DNA of 63,087 bases from NCBI GenBank assembly GCA_050248795.1, contig JBFWRS010000019.1, positions 1 through 63,087 on the forward strand. Reading direction: 5' to 3'. A program made the translations under genes and the position numbers. Origin of the DNA: CAZTDU01 sp050248795 (GTDB lineage Bacteria; Pseudomonadota; Gammaproteobacteria; Burkholderiales; SG8-39). Positions 1-15,747 of the stretch are shown here, piece after piece. How positions within the stretch are numbered: position 1 is the stretch's first letter; each line of letters begins with the position of its first letter. Under the pieces are notes generated by a model that worked only from the letters and a program-made list of their open reading frames with translations, made no database searches and was not told where the DNA came from.

Positions 1-512
1 TGCATGCCTATTCGGGGTTCGAGAAATCGGTCCAGCGTGCGCTGGAGGACCGCATCAACCGCGCGGGAATGCACGACAAGTTCGGCAAGATCCTCGTGCC
101 GGTCGAGGAGGTCGTCGAGATGAAGGGCGGCCAGAAGCACATGTCCGAGCGCAAGTTCTTCCCGGGTTATGTGCTGGTCGAGATGGAGATGAACGACGAC
201 ACCTGGCACCTGGTGAAGAACACCAACAAGGTTACGGGATTCGTCGGCGGTACGGCGACGCGGCCGGCGCCGATCCCGGAGAAGGAAGTCGACGCCATCA
301 TGCAGCAGATGCGCGAGGGCGTCGAAAAGCCCAAGCCAAAGGTACTGTTCGAGAACGGCGAGATGGTGCGCGTCAAGGATGGCCCGTTCACCGATTTCCA
401 GGGGACGGTGGAGGACGTGAACTACGAGAAGAGCCGCCTGCGCGTGGCGGTGACGATTTTTGGACGCTCGACTCCGGTCGAGCTCGAGTTCGGCCAGGTC
501 GAGAAGGCCTGA
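1..512 (+). CDS. nusG: Transcription termination/antitermination protein NusG (5' end outside window)
   Basis: The reading frame is open from the window edge (first full codon at base 3), so the N-terminus is missing. The visible 169 residues hold most of the NGN domain, with the conserved FFPGYVLVEM and GFVGG stretches, and a complete C-terminal KOW domain around VRVKDGPFTDFQGTV. NusG binds RNA polymerase and affects pausing, Rho termination and coupling to the ribosome. It stands immediately upstream of rplK, the usual bacterial order. The internal ATG at 69 is not the start, because NGN-domain residues continue upstream of it. Confidence 0.97.
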   Translation, partial: HAYSGFEKSVQRALEDRINRAGMHDKFGKILVPVEEVVEMKGGQKHMSERKFFPGYVLVEMEMNDDTWHLVKNTNKVTGFVGGTATRPAPIPEKEVDAIMQQMREGVEKPKPKVLFENGEMVRVKDGPFTDFQGTVEDVNYEKSRLRVAVTIFGRSTPVELEFGQVEKA

Positions 513-535
513 GCCTTTTTGCAACCGTACGGGGA

Positions 536-563
536 GAGCGCTCCTTGCAGTTGCGGAGCGCTC
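536..563 (+). repeat. Inverted repeat in the nusG-rplK gap
   Basis: Nine-base arms GAGCGCTCC (536-544) and GGAGCGCTC (555-563) enclose a 10-base loop. No T-run follows, so it does not look like an intrinsic terminator. It lies just ahead of the rplK ribosome site (GAAAGGAG near 575). In E. coli, L1 represses rplKA translation by binding this leader, so an autoregulatory or processing role is possible but is inference only. Confidence 0.5.
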
Positions 564-587
564 GTCTGAACCCGAAAGGAGCGTAGT

Positions 588-1019
588 GTGGCGAAGAAGA
601 TCATAGGCTTCATCAAGCTGCAGGTCCCTGCGGGCAAGGCGAATCCATCGCCGCCCATCGGCCCCGCCCTGGGCCAGCGCGGGCTGAACATCATGGAGTT
701 CTGCAAGGCGTTCAACGCACAGACCCAGAAGGTCGAGCCGGGCTTGCCGCTGCCCGTCGTGATCACGGCCTTCTCCGACAAGAGCTTCACTTTCATCATC
801 AAGACGCCGCCAGTCACCGTGCTGATCAAGAAGGCGGCGGGGATCGAATCCGGCAGCGCGCGGCCGCTCACCGACAAGGTCGGCAAGATCACCCGCAAGC
901 AGGCCGAAGAGATCGCCAAGCAGAAGATGCCCGACCTCACCGCGGCCGACCTCGAGGCCGCGACGCGCACCGTTGCCGGGAGCGCGCGTTCGATGGGCAT
1001 CATCGTGGAGGGCCTGTAA
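588..1019 (+). CDS. rplK: 50S ribosomal protein L11
   Basis: 143 residues, the usual L11 length. The N-terminal domain carries the proline-rich KLQVPAGKANPSPPIGPALG segment and the C-terminal domain ends in the RNA-binding GSARSMGI region. L11 forms the GTPase-associated centre of the large subunit with 23S rRNA helices 43/44. The start is GTG at 588, preceded by AAGGAG at a good distance. rplA follows directly after its stop codon, so the two are certainly cotranscribed. Confidence 0.98.
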   Translation: MAKKIIGFIKLQVPAGKANPSPPIGPALGQRGLNIMEFCKAFNAQTQKVEPGLPLPVVITAFSDKSFTFIIKTPPVTVLIKKAAGIESGSARPLTDKVGKITRKQAEEIAKQKMPDLTAADLEAATRTVAGSARSMGIIVEGL

Positions 1020-1727
1020 ATGACCACCAGCATCTCGAAGCGCCGCAAGGCGTTTGCGAACAAGGTCGATCGCGTCAAGTCGTACGCCGCGCTCGATGCG
1101 ATGAAGCTCGTGAAGGACACGGCCACGGCCAAGTTCGACGAAGCGGTCGATGTCGCCATCAACCTTGGCATCGATGCGAAGAAGTCCGACCAGACCGTGC
1201 GCGGATCTGTCGTGCTGCCGGCGGGCACGGGGAAGAAGGTTCGCGTCGCGGTGTTCGCGCCCGGGGACAAGGCCGAGGCCGCGAAGGCGGCTGGCGCGGA
1301 AATCGTCGGCATGGAGGACCTTGCCGAGAGCATCAAGGCCGGCAAGCTCGATTTCGATGTCGTGATCGCGGCGCCCGAGGCGATGCGCGTCGTTGGCGGG
1401 CTTGGCCAGATCCTCGGTCCCCGCGGACTGATGCCCAACCCGAAGGTGGGTACAGTGACGGCGGACGTCGCCGCGGCGGTGAAGAATGCCAAGGGCGGCC
1501 AGGTGCAGTTCCGCGCCGACAAGTCCGGAATCGTGCAATGCACGATCGGGCGCGCCTCGTTCACGCCGGAGCAGTTGCGCGACAACCTCGCGGCGCTAGT
1601 CGAGGCGGTGAACCGCTCCAAGCCGGCGAATGCGAAGGGCATCTACCTGAGAAAGCTGTCCGTATCGAGCACGATGGGTGTCGGCGTGAAGGTCGACGCG
1701 GGCTCGCTGGGGACGCAGCAGGCGTAA
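1020..1727 (+). CDS. rplA: 50S ribosomal protein L1
   Basis: 235 residues, the normal size for L1. It contains the diagnostic GPRGLMPNPKVGTVT stretch in the RNA-binding region and the conserved C-terminal KGIYLRKLSVSSTMG. L1 forms the mobile stalk near the ribosomal E site and, in E. coli, represses the L11-L1 mRNA. The ATG directly follows the rplK stop codon, so translation is probably coupled. Confidence 0.98.
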   Translation: MTTSISKRRKAFANKVDRVKSYAALDAMKLVKDTATAKFDEAVDVAINLGIDAKKSDQTVRGSVVLPAGTGKKVRVAVFAPGDKAEAAKAAGAEIVGMEDLAESIKAGKLDFDVVIAAPEAMRVVGGLGQILGPRGLMPNPKVGTVTADVAAAVKNAKGGQVQFRADKSGIVQCTIGRASFTPEQLRDNLAALVEAVNRSKPANAKGIYLRKLSVSSTMGVGVKVDAGSLGTQQA

Positions 1728-1932
1728 CAAAAGGACTTTGGGCTGCCGCCGACCTTCGGGAAGGCGGCTGCTGTCAAAGACCGCAGGGGCGGGGTAGATC
1801 CCGCTTAATACGGCTGCACCCTGCGCAGACGGCGCACCCGAGGAAGGAATCGAGAGGTTCCCGATTCAAGGTCGCCAGGGCGGGTCGGTCCGAAAGGGCG
1901 GGCCTTTTGATCAACAGTGAAGGAGCAGGACC
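1728..1932 (+). promoter_or_regulatory. rplJ leader (candidate L10-L7/L12 autoregulatory region)
   Basis: This is the longest untranslated stretch inside the ribosomal block. It contains a GC-rich stem, GCCGCC (1745-1750) with GGCGGC (1763-1768), and further complementary G/C blocks up to the rplJ ribosome site AGGAG at 1921. In many bacteria L10 with L7/L12 binds the leader before rplJ and represses translation. The location fits, but I did not derive a full kink-turn fold. A promoter for rplJL-rpoBC could also lie here. Confidence 0.55.
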
Positions 1933-2463
1933 TTGAGTCTCAATCTTGAGCAGAAGCAAGCGGTCGTCTCCGAGTTCACTGCACGCCTTTCCGGGGCGCA
2001 GGCAGTGATCCTCGCCGAGTACCGCGGCCTCGAAGTCGAGGCCGTCACCGGCCTGCGCGCCAAGGCGCGCAAATCGGGTGTCTACCTGCGCGTGCTGAAG
2101 AACTCTCTGGCGCGTCGTGCCGTCAAGGGCACGCCGTTCGAGAAGCTGTCCGAACAGATGGTCGGGCCGCTGATGTACGGCGTTGCGCAGGATCCGGTGG
2201 CCGGTGCCAAGGTGCTCGCCGACTTCGCCAGGGAGAACACGCTCTTCGTCATAAAGGGCGGCGCGATGCCGAACTCCATGATGTCCGCCAAGGACGTCAC
2301 GGCGCTCGCCACGATGCCTTCGCGCGAAGAGTTGCTGGCGATGCTGGTGCGCACGATGCAGGCGCCGATTGCGCAAATGGTGCGCACCATGAATGAAGTG
2401 CCCACGAAGTTCGTCCGGGCGCTCGCCGCGGTGCGCGATGCAAGAGAGAAGGCGGCCGCGTAG
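1933..2463 (+). CDS. rplJ: 50S ribosomal protein L10
   Basis: 176 residues, typical of L10. The N-terminal domain (MSLNLEQKQAVV, then AEYRGLEV and LKNSLARRA) binds 23S rRNA, and the C-terminal helix carries the L7/L12 dimers of the stalk. The start is TTG at 1933, with an AGGAGCAG ribosome site at 1921-1928. No other start fits the conserved N-terminus. The rplL start follows 31 bases after the stop. Confidence 0.97.
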   Translation: MSLNLEQKQAVVSEFTARLSGAQAVILAEYRGLEVEAVTGLRAKARKSGVYLRVLKNSLARRAVKGTPFEKLSEQMVGPLMYGVAQDPVAGAKVLADFARENTLFVIKGGAMPNSMMSAKDVTALATMPSREELLAMLVRTMQAPIAQMVRTMNEVPTKFVRALAAVRDAREKAAA

Positions 2464-2494
2464 CGGCTGCAGGAACCCAATCTAGGAGCAGAAC

Positions 2495-2872
2495 ATGGAA
2501 CGTGCACAGATCCTCGAAGCAGTATCGAAAATGACCGTCCTCGAGCTTTCGCAGCTCATCAAGGACATGGAAGAGAAGTTCGGCGTGTCGGCTGCCGCCG
2601 CGGTGGCGGTTGCCGCTCCGGCGGCCGGTGGTGCAGCCGGTGGTGCTGCGGCCGCCGAGCAGACGGAGTTCACCGTGGTTCTCGCCGCGGTGGGCGACAA
2701 CAAGGTGAACGTCATCAAGGCGGTGCGTGAGGTCACGAGCCTGGGTCTGAAGGAGGCAAAGGACCTGGTCGATGGTGCGCCCAAGCCCGTGAAGGAAGGC
2801 GTGTCGAAGGCCGATGCCGACGCGGTGGCGAAGAAGCTGACCGACGCCGGCGCCAAGGTGGAGATCAAGTAA
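2495..2872 (+). CDS. rplL: 50S ribosomal protein L7/L12
   Basis: 125 residues, normal for L7/L12. The N-terminal dimerisation helix is followed by an Ala/Gly-rich flexible hinge (about residues 35-55) and the factor-binding C-terminal domain (VLAAVGDNKVNVIKAVRE, then GLKEAKDLVDGAPKPVKE). Copies of this protein recruit elongation factors to the ribosome. It is preceded by a TAGGAG ribosome site. Confidence 0.98.
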   Translation: MERAQILEAVSKMTVLELSQLIKDMEEKFGVSAAAAVAVAAPAAGGAAGGAAAAEQTEFTVVLAAVGDNKVNVIKAVREVTSLGLKEAKDLVDGAPKPVKEGVSKADADAVAKKLTDAGAKVEIK

Positions 2873-2887
2873 GGCCGGCTGCATGGA

Positions 2888-2954
2888 TCGGGGGCGGCGC
2901 GAGCCGTCCCCCGACCCGAGGCCAAAGCAAAGGGTCGCGCGTGCCCTTTGCTTT
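2888..2954 (+). promoter_or_regulatory. Two tandem hairpins between rplL and rpoB
   Basis: The first hairpin pairs 2888-2898 with 2903-2914 around a GCGA loop with one bulged A. The second pairs AAAGCAAAGGG (2924-2934) perfectly with CCCTTTGCTTT (2944-2954). No strong T-run follows either. In E. coli this gap contains a partial attenuator and an RNase III site that set the ratio of ribosomal proteins to polymerase. An equivalent role here is inferred from position and shape. Confidence 0.6.
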
Positions 2955-2985
2955 GCCCTTCAAGAGCCTCTGACCGGGAGCTTTC

Positions 2986-11466
<8,481 letters not shown>

Positions 11467-11487
11467 GGCAGCGCTTCAGGTGGGACG

Positions 11488-11519
11488 AAAAGGCCGCCTG
11501 CGGGCGGCCTTTTCTTTTT
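11488..11519 (+). terminator. Rho-independent terminator after rpoC
   Basis: A perfect 11-base stem, AAAAGGCCGCC (11488-11498) with GGCGGCCTTTT (11503-11513), has a four-base loop and is followed by CTTTTT. It lies 21 bases after the rpoC stop. The A-run on the left arm could also serve transcripts arriving from the minus-strand gene that ends at 11529. Confidence 0.92.
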
Positions 11520-11528
11520 CCATCGCCG

Positions 11529-12383
11529 TCAGTAGGGCGCGTCGCCGGCGACCGTGGTGCGATGCATCAGGCGGCGCACCGAGAAGTCGTAGTCAGCCAG
11601 CGCGTAGTGCATGGTCGAGCGGTTGTCCCAGAACATCATGTCGTTCACGCGCCACTTGTGACGGTAGATGAACTCCTGGCGCGTCGAGTGGCGGAAGAGG
11701 AAGTCGAGGATCGGCGCGCTTTCCTCCTTCGGCATGCCGACGATGCCGGTGGTGAATCCCGGATTCACGTACAGCGCCTTGCGGCCGGTCACCGGGTGCG
11801 TGCGCGCGATCGGCTGTTCCACCGGCGGGGTCTTGGCGCGCTGCTCGGCCGTGAGCGGAGGCCTGTCCTTCAGGTGCGCGAAGTAGGTGTCGTAGGCATG
11901 GCTGTAGTCGTGCACCGCCTTCAGCCCGCCGAGGAATCCCTTCAGCGGTTCCGACAGCGTGTCCCAGGCCATGTACATGTTCGCCCACATGGTGTCGCCG
12001 CCCAGCTTCGGCATCTCGCGGCACAGCAGCAGCGACCCCAGCGACGGCTTCTCCATGTAGGAAAGGTCCGAGTGCCAGTACTGGCCGGCATACACCGCGC
12101 CCTTCAGCTTGCCGCCTTCCTTGACGTTCGAGACGACGAATACCTCCGGATGGTCCGGCAGGTTGAACTCCCCCACCACGTGCGTCTCGAGCGGGCCGAA
12201 CTGGCGGCTGAAGGCGATGTGTTCTTCCGGCGTGACGTCGGCGCCGCGAAACAGCAGTATGCCGTGCGCGCCAAGCGCCTGGTGCAGGCGGCGCACGTCT
12301 TCCGCGGCCAGCGGGCGCTTGAAGTCGATGCCTGAGACTTCCGCGCCCAGCGCGGCGGAGAGCGGTTGAATCGAAAGCGTCAT
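11529..12383 (-). CDS. TauD/TfdA-family Fe(II)/2-oxoglutarate dioxygenase
   Basis: 284 residues. The facial-triad motif is clear: H104 and D106 in QYWHSDLSYM and the distal H274 in RRLMHRTTV, with the 2-oxoglutarate-binding Arg nearby. Family members hydroxylate taurine, sulfonates, 2,4-D or other small acids and need Fe(II), 2-oxoglutarate and O2. The substrate cannot be read from sequence. The frame stays open upstream, but the family N-terminus (MTLSIQPLSAALGAEVSGID) fixes the start at 12383, four bases after the stop of the gntR-type gene, so the two form an operon. Confidence 0.9.
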   Translation of the reverse strand: MTLSIQPLSAALGAEVSGIDFKRPLAAEDVRRLHQALGAHGILLFRGADVTPEEHIAFSRQFGPLETHVVGEFNLPDHPEVFVVSNVKEGGKLKGAVYAGQYWHSDLSYMEKPSLGSLLLCREMPKLGGDTMWANMYMAWDTLSEPLKGFLGGLKAVHDYSHAYDTYFAHLKDRPPLTAEQRAKTPPVEQPIARTHPVTGRKALYVNPGFTTGIVGMPKEESAPILDFLFRHSTRQEFIYRHKWRVNDMMFWDNRSTMHYALADYDFSVRRLMHRTTVAGDAPY

Positions 12384-12387
12384 GGGG

Positions 12388-13146
12388 TCAGCCTTGCTCC
12401 GAGTGATAGAAGTAATTGCGCGTGTCGACGCGGATCCGGCGCGCCTCCACCGGCACGTCGTTGAAGGTGTATGCAAGCCGATGGATCTCCAGCACCGGGT
12501 CGCCGGACGGGATGGCGAAGGCCTTCGCTGCCGCCGCATCCGCTTTCGACGCGCGCAACTGCTCCACCGTCCTGACGATGTTCAGGCCGAAGTGCATCTG
12601 GTAGACCGCGTACAGCGTGTCGCCGCCGTTGCGGATGGTCTCCTCGTCCAGGCCCGGCAGCAACACGCAGGGGATGGTCACGTCCGACAGCACCACCGGG
12701 ACGCCACTCACCTTGAGGACGTTGCGGATCCTGTAGACCTCGGCGCGGCGGGCCGTCCGCGGCAGGCGCAGCAGGTCCGCCACTTCGTCGTCTGCCCGGG
12801 CGACGCGCAGCGACAGCAGTTCGCTGCGCGGCAGCTCGCGCAGGCCGTCGTTGCGCACCACATGGAAGAACTGGTGGATGTCGCGCCGGTGGCCGTGCAA
12901 CGACACGAACGTGCCCTTGCCCTGCTTGCGGGAGAGTACCTTTCCGGCGACCAGGTGGCCGATCGCGGCGCGTACGGTCGAGATGCTGACGCCGTAGCGG
13001 CTCGCCAGGTTCGGCTCGCTGGGCAGCATGTCGCCGGGCTTCCATTCGCCCTGCGTCAGGCTGTCGACGATGCGGTCCTTGACCTGCTTGTACAGCGGTT
13101 CCGGCGACTGCAAGCCCACCGGCGCCTGTTCGGCCAGCGTACTCAT
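12388..13146 (-). CDS. GntR-family (HutC/UTRA) transcriptional regulator
   Basis: 252 residues. Residues 18-81 form the GntR winged helix (LYKQVKDRIVDSLTQGEWKPG...LPSEPNLASRYGVSISTVR...GKGTFV), and residues about 100-245 match a UTRA effector-binding domain. Proteins of this type are usually repressors released by a small-molecule ligand. The gene is immediately upstream of the dioxygenase gene, which it probably controls. A 12-base perfect palindrome lies just upstream of its start (13156-13167). Confidence 0.92.
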   Translation of the reverse strand: MSTLAEQAPVGLQSPEPLYKQVKDRIVDSLTQGEWKPGDMLPSEPNLASRYGVSISTVRAAIGHLVAGKVLSRKQGKGTFVSLHGHRRDIHQFFHVVRNDGLRELPRSELLSLRVARADDEVADLLRLPRTARRAEVYRIRNVLKVSGVPVVLSDVTIPCVLLPGLDEETIRNGGDTLYAVYQMHFGLNIVRTVEQLRASKADAAAAKAFAIPSGDPVLEIHRLAYTFNDVPVEARRIRVDTRNYFYHSEQG

Positions 13147-13155
13147 AGGCTTAAC

Positions 13156-13167
13156 TCATTCGAATGA
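13156..13167. promoter_or_regulatory. Palindromic candidate operator of the GntR-type regulator
   Basis: TCATTCGAATGA is a perfect 12-base palindrome in an AT-rich patch 10 bases upstream of the regulator start. A TATACT hexamer on the minus strand (13183-13188) could be the -10 box, which would put the palindrome just downstream of the transcription start, a roadblock position. No binding data exist; this is inference from symmetry and position. Confidence 0.45.
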
Positions 13168-13235
13168 TTAATATCAATAGGAAGTATAGCCGATATGCCA
13201 GGCATACGGCGGCAGGCGTGGCGGGGCCGCGCTGC

Positions 13236-13241
13236 TAGAGT
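13236..13241 (+). promoter_or_regulatory. Candidate -10 box 6 nt before the GNAT start
   Basis: TAGAGT preceded by TGC (extended -10 form) ends six bases before the ATG at 13248. No Shine-Dalgarno sequence lies between them. A transcript starting 6-7 bases downstream would begin at or next to the start codon, i.e. would be leaderless. I see no convincing -35 element. Confidence 0.4.
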
Positions 13242-13247
13242 GATGGC

Positions 13248-13778
13248 ATGACGACCCTGCGCCCGGCCGTCGCGGCCGACCTGCCCGCCATCCACGACAT
13301 CTACTCGCACCATGTCCTGCACGGGCTGGCATCGTTCGAGGAGGTGCCGCCGGCGCTGGAGGAGATGCGCCGCCGCTACGAGGACGTGAGCGCGCGCGGC
13401 CTGCCTTACCTGGTTGCCTGCGAGGGCGGCGAGGTGCTCGGCTACGGCTACTGCACGCCGTACCGGCCGCGCTCGGCGTATCGGTTCACGCTGGAGGATT
13501 CGATCTACGTGCGCCAGGGAATGGGCCGGCGGGGCATAGGCCGGACCGTACTCGCCGAGCTCGTGAGGTGTTGCGACGCGCTGGGCTACCGGCAGATGAT
13601 TGCGGTGATCGGCGACAGCGCGAACGCCGCATCCATACGACTGCACGCCGCGCTGGGCTTCCTGCACGCCGGGACGCTGCGCTCGAGCGGCTACAAGTTC
13701 GGCCGCTGGGTGGATTCGGTGCTGATGCAGCGGCCGCTGGGCCGCGGCGACGGCACGCCCCCGCAGGCGATCAGCTAG
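13248..13778 (+). CDS. GNAT N-acetyltransferase, phosphinothricin/methionine-sulfoximine type
   Basis: 176 residues. The acetyl-CoA-binding motif A lies at residues 88-98 (VRQGMGRRGIG), preceded by the family-typical GYGYCTPYRPRSAYRFTLEDSIYV and followed by GFLHAGTLRSSGYKFGRWVDSVLMQ. Relatives (Bar/PAT, MddA, YncA) acetylate phosphinothricin, methionine sulfoximine or similar amino acids. The actual substrate is unknown. Its 3' end overlaps the convergent small membrane-protein gene by 8 bases. Confidence 0.88.
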   Translation: MTTLRPAVAADLPAIHDIYSHHVLHGLASFEEVPPALEEMRRRYEDVSARGLPYLVACEGGEVLGYGYCTPYRPRSAYRFTLEDSIYVRQGMGRRGIGRTVLAELVRCCDALGYRQMIAVIGDSANAASIRLHAALGFLHAGTLRSSGYKFGRWVDSVLMQRPLGRGDGTPPQAIS

Positions 13779-13929
13779 CGTCCCTGCGGCGACGCAGCCA
13801 GTGCTGCAGGTGCAGCCCGCCCCAGATGCCGATGGGAATGGCGGCTAGCACGAAACCCCACGGGTGATACTTGCCGCCGATCCAGAAGCCGATGACGACG
13901 AGGACGGCGCCGAAGACCGGCATGCTCAT
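13771..13929 (-). CDS. Small two-segment membrane protein (52 aa)
   Basis: Starting at the ATG at 13929, the product has 52 residues: two hydrophobic segments (about PVFGAVLVVIGFWIGG and GFVLAAIPIGIWGGL) separated by KYHPW, and a positively charged tail (RRRRD). The start overlaps the stop of the exoprotein gene as ATGA, which supports this start and translational coupling. I do not recognise a family. Coupling suggests a role linked to the exoprotein, such as membrane placement, but this is a guess. Confidence 0.65.
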   Translation of the reverse strand: MSMPVFGAVLVVIGFWIGGKYHPWGFVLAAIPIGIWGGLHLQHWLRRRRDAS

Positions 13930-15680
13930 CCGGCGAACGCGAAGCGCCGCGCCGGCGGGCCGCCGACGGTGCAGCCCAGCCGCGGCGCGCCGGCCTTGTC
14001 GCACGACCGGCTGAGCGCCGCGGCAAGCCGTGCATTTTCGCGCTCGATCTCCGCGGCAACTTCCGCGCGCAGTTGGGCGAGCTGCGGCGATTCGGTGACT
14101 TCGGCGCGGCGTTGCGCCGCCTGGGTCTGCGGCCGGGCAGCCTCCTGCGCCGGCTCCACCATCGCGGTGCGAGCCTCGACTTCCAGCCTGCCGCCGCCGA
14201 GTTCCAGCCTGGCCGCCTGCGAAACCTGTGCCTGCGTCGCTTCGATGCGCAGCCCCACCGGCGCGGCTGCGGTACGGATGGTTCCCTGGAACAGCACGCG
14301 CGGCGCCTGCAGCGTGAGCGTGCGATCGGCGACGGGTGCCTCGATCACCGCATCAGGCGCAACCACCACCTCTGTGGTGGCCTGCAGCGTCACCGACGTG
14401 GTGGCAAGCAGGGTCGAGAGTTCGGTGGCGCCTACGATCTGCGTGCCGGCATCCTCGTTCGCTGCCCAGGTGCCGTCGGACAGTGCCGGTGGCATGCTCC
14501 TCGAGCCCGCCACAACCTCGATGCGTGCCGGGTCGATGAGCAGCGTGCCGGTTCTGCCCGCAACGGCACGGGTATCCACGCTGCCGGTGAACGCAAGCGA
14601 CTGCCTGCCCGACACTTCGACGAAGCCGCCGTCGCCGGCACCCCTGGCACGCGCATCTATGCTGCCGGCGAAGTGCGTGAACGTGCCGATCAGCGTGCTG
14701 CGTCCGCCGCGTTCGCCGGATACGTCTATCGCGCCGCTGTAGGTCACCACGATCCGCGGCGCTTCCACGGCGACACTGCCGCCCGCTGCGGCAGACCCAC
14801 GTGCATCGATGGTGCCCGAGAACGCGATCTGCCTGGCAGCCTGCAGCAGCACCGCGCCGCGGGTGGCGCCACTCGCCTCCGTGCGCGACACCGCGGCCAG
14901 GTCGATGTCGCCGGCGGATTTGAGCACCACCCTTCCGGCCGCGCCGATACCTGCGGACGAGGCGCTGACCACGCCTGACTGCTTCACCAGGAACGTGAAC
15001 ACCTTGCCGCCTGCGTCGAGCCTGCCAAGCGGAATGTCGCTGCCGGCGGCGCTTACCTCGACCTGGATCGACGGGAAGTTCGCATCGACCAGCCGCACCG
15101 TGCTGCCGGCGGCTAGGACGATCTCGCCGGAAGGCGCGCGGATGATGCCGTTGTTCTCCACCTGCGGCGCGATCAGGTACACCTTGCCGCCGGTCGCGGT
15201 GGCGATCTCGCCGTGGTTTGCGATCCGGCCCTCGCCGCCGCCGCTGAATGCATTGCGGCCGGCAAGGAAATCGGCGTTCGAAAGATTCAACGTCGATGCC
15301 ACCAGGCCGGCTACGTCGACCTGCGAGCCGGCGCCGAACAGGATGCCGTTCGGGTTCACCAGGAACACACGCCCGTTCGACTGCAGGCGGCCGAGGATCT
15401 CGGAAGGATTGGCGCCGACCACGCGATTCAGCACCGCGCTCACCGGCGATTGCTGCAGGAAGCGCGTCAGCTCATCCGCTGCGATCGAGAACCCCTGCCA
15501 GTTGATGATGGTGCCGGGCGCATTGGTCACCGTCAGCGTCTTGCCGCTGACGTGGAAGTTTGCCTGTCCGTTTACCACCGCGGGCGCGTTCGGGTTGGCG
15601 AACGCCGGCACCGCCAGCGCGCAACTCACCGCGGCCGCGCAGGCCCCCTTCACCACCAAGCGCTTCGTCGCCAGCCGCAT
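13926..15680 (-). CDS. Filamentous haemagglutinin-type (TPS domain) exoprotein
   Basis: 584 residues. A Sec signal peptide ends near AFA-28. Residues about 30-270 form a two-partner-secretion (TPS) domain with the signature NPNGILFGAGSQVDVAGLVA (109-128). Degenerate beta-helix repeats follow (repeated GG/SGTIDARG/IDVSG units), then an Ala/Glu-rich coil and a C-terminal tail with two Cys, C560 and C570. TPS proteins cross the outer membrane through a TpsB partner, but none is encoded in this window. The protein is short for the family. A GGGAGG ribosome site precedes the ATG. Confidence 0.88.
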   Translation of the reverse strand: MRLATKRLVVKGACAAAVSCALAVPAFANPNAPAVVNGQANFHVSGKTLTVTNAPGTIINWQGFSIAADELTRFLQQSPVSAVLNRVVGANPSEILGRLQSNGRVFLVNPNGILFGAGSQVDVAGLVASTLNLSNADFLAGRNAFSGGGEGRIANHGEIATATGGKVYLIAPQVENNGIIRAPSGEIVLAAGSTVRLVDANFPSIQVEVSAAGSDIPLGRLDAGGKVFTFLVKQSGVVSASSAGIGAAGRVVLKSAGDIDLAAVSRTEASGATRGAVLLQAARQIAFSGTIDARGSAAAGGSVAVEAPRIVVTYSGAIDVSGERGGRSTLIGTFTHFAGSIDARARGAGDGGFVEVSGRQSLAFTGSVDTRAVAGRTGTLLIDPARIEVVAGSRSMPPALSDGTWAANEDAGTQIVGATELSTLLATTSVTLQATTEVVVAPDAVIEAPVADRTLTLQAPRVLFQGTIRTAAAPVGLRIEATQAQVSQAARLELGGGRLEVEARTAMVEPAQEAARPQTQAAQRRAEVTESPQLAQLRAEVAAEIERENARLAAALSRSCDKAGAPRLGCTVGGPPARRFAFAG

Positions 15681-15747
15681 GCGCGCCTCCCTGACTATGC
15701 GCAGTTTACGCCCGTCCGCCCCTGCATGAGTGCGCCCGGGGCGTCGA

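Noticed and set aside
1538..1936. Plus-strand ORF spanning the rplA end and rplJ leader
   Set aside because: It is mostly out-of-frame rplA followed by the untranslated leader, with no recognisable protein features.
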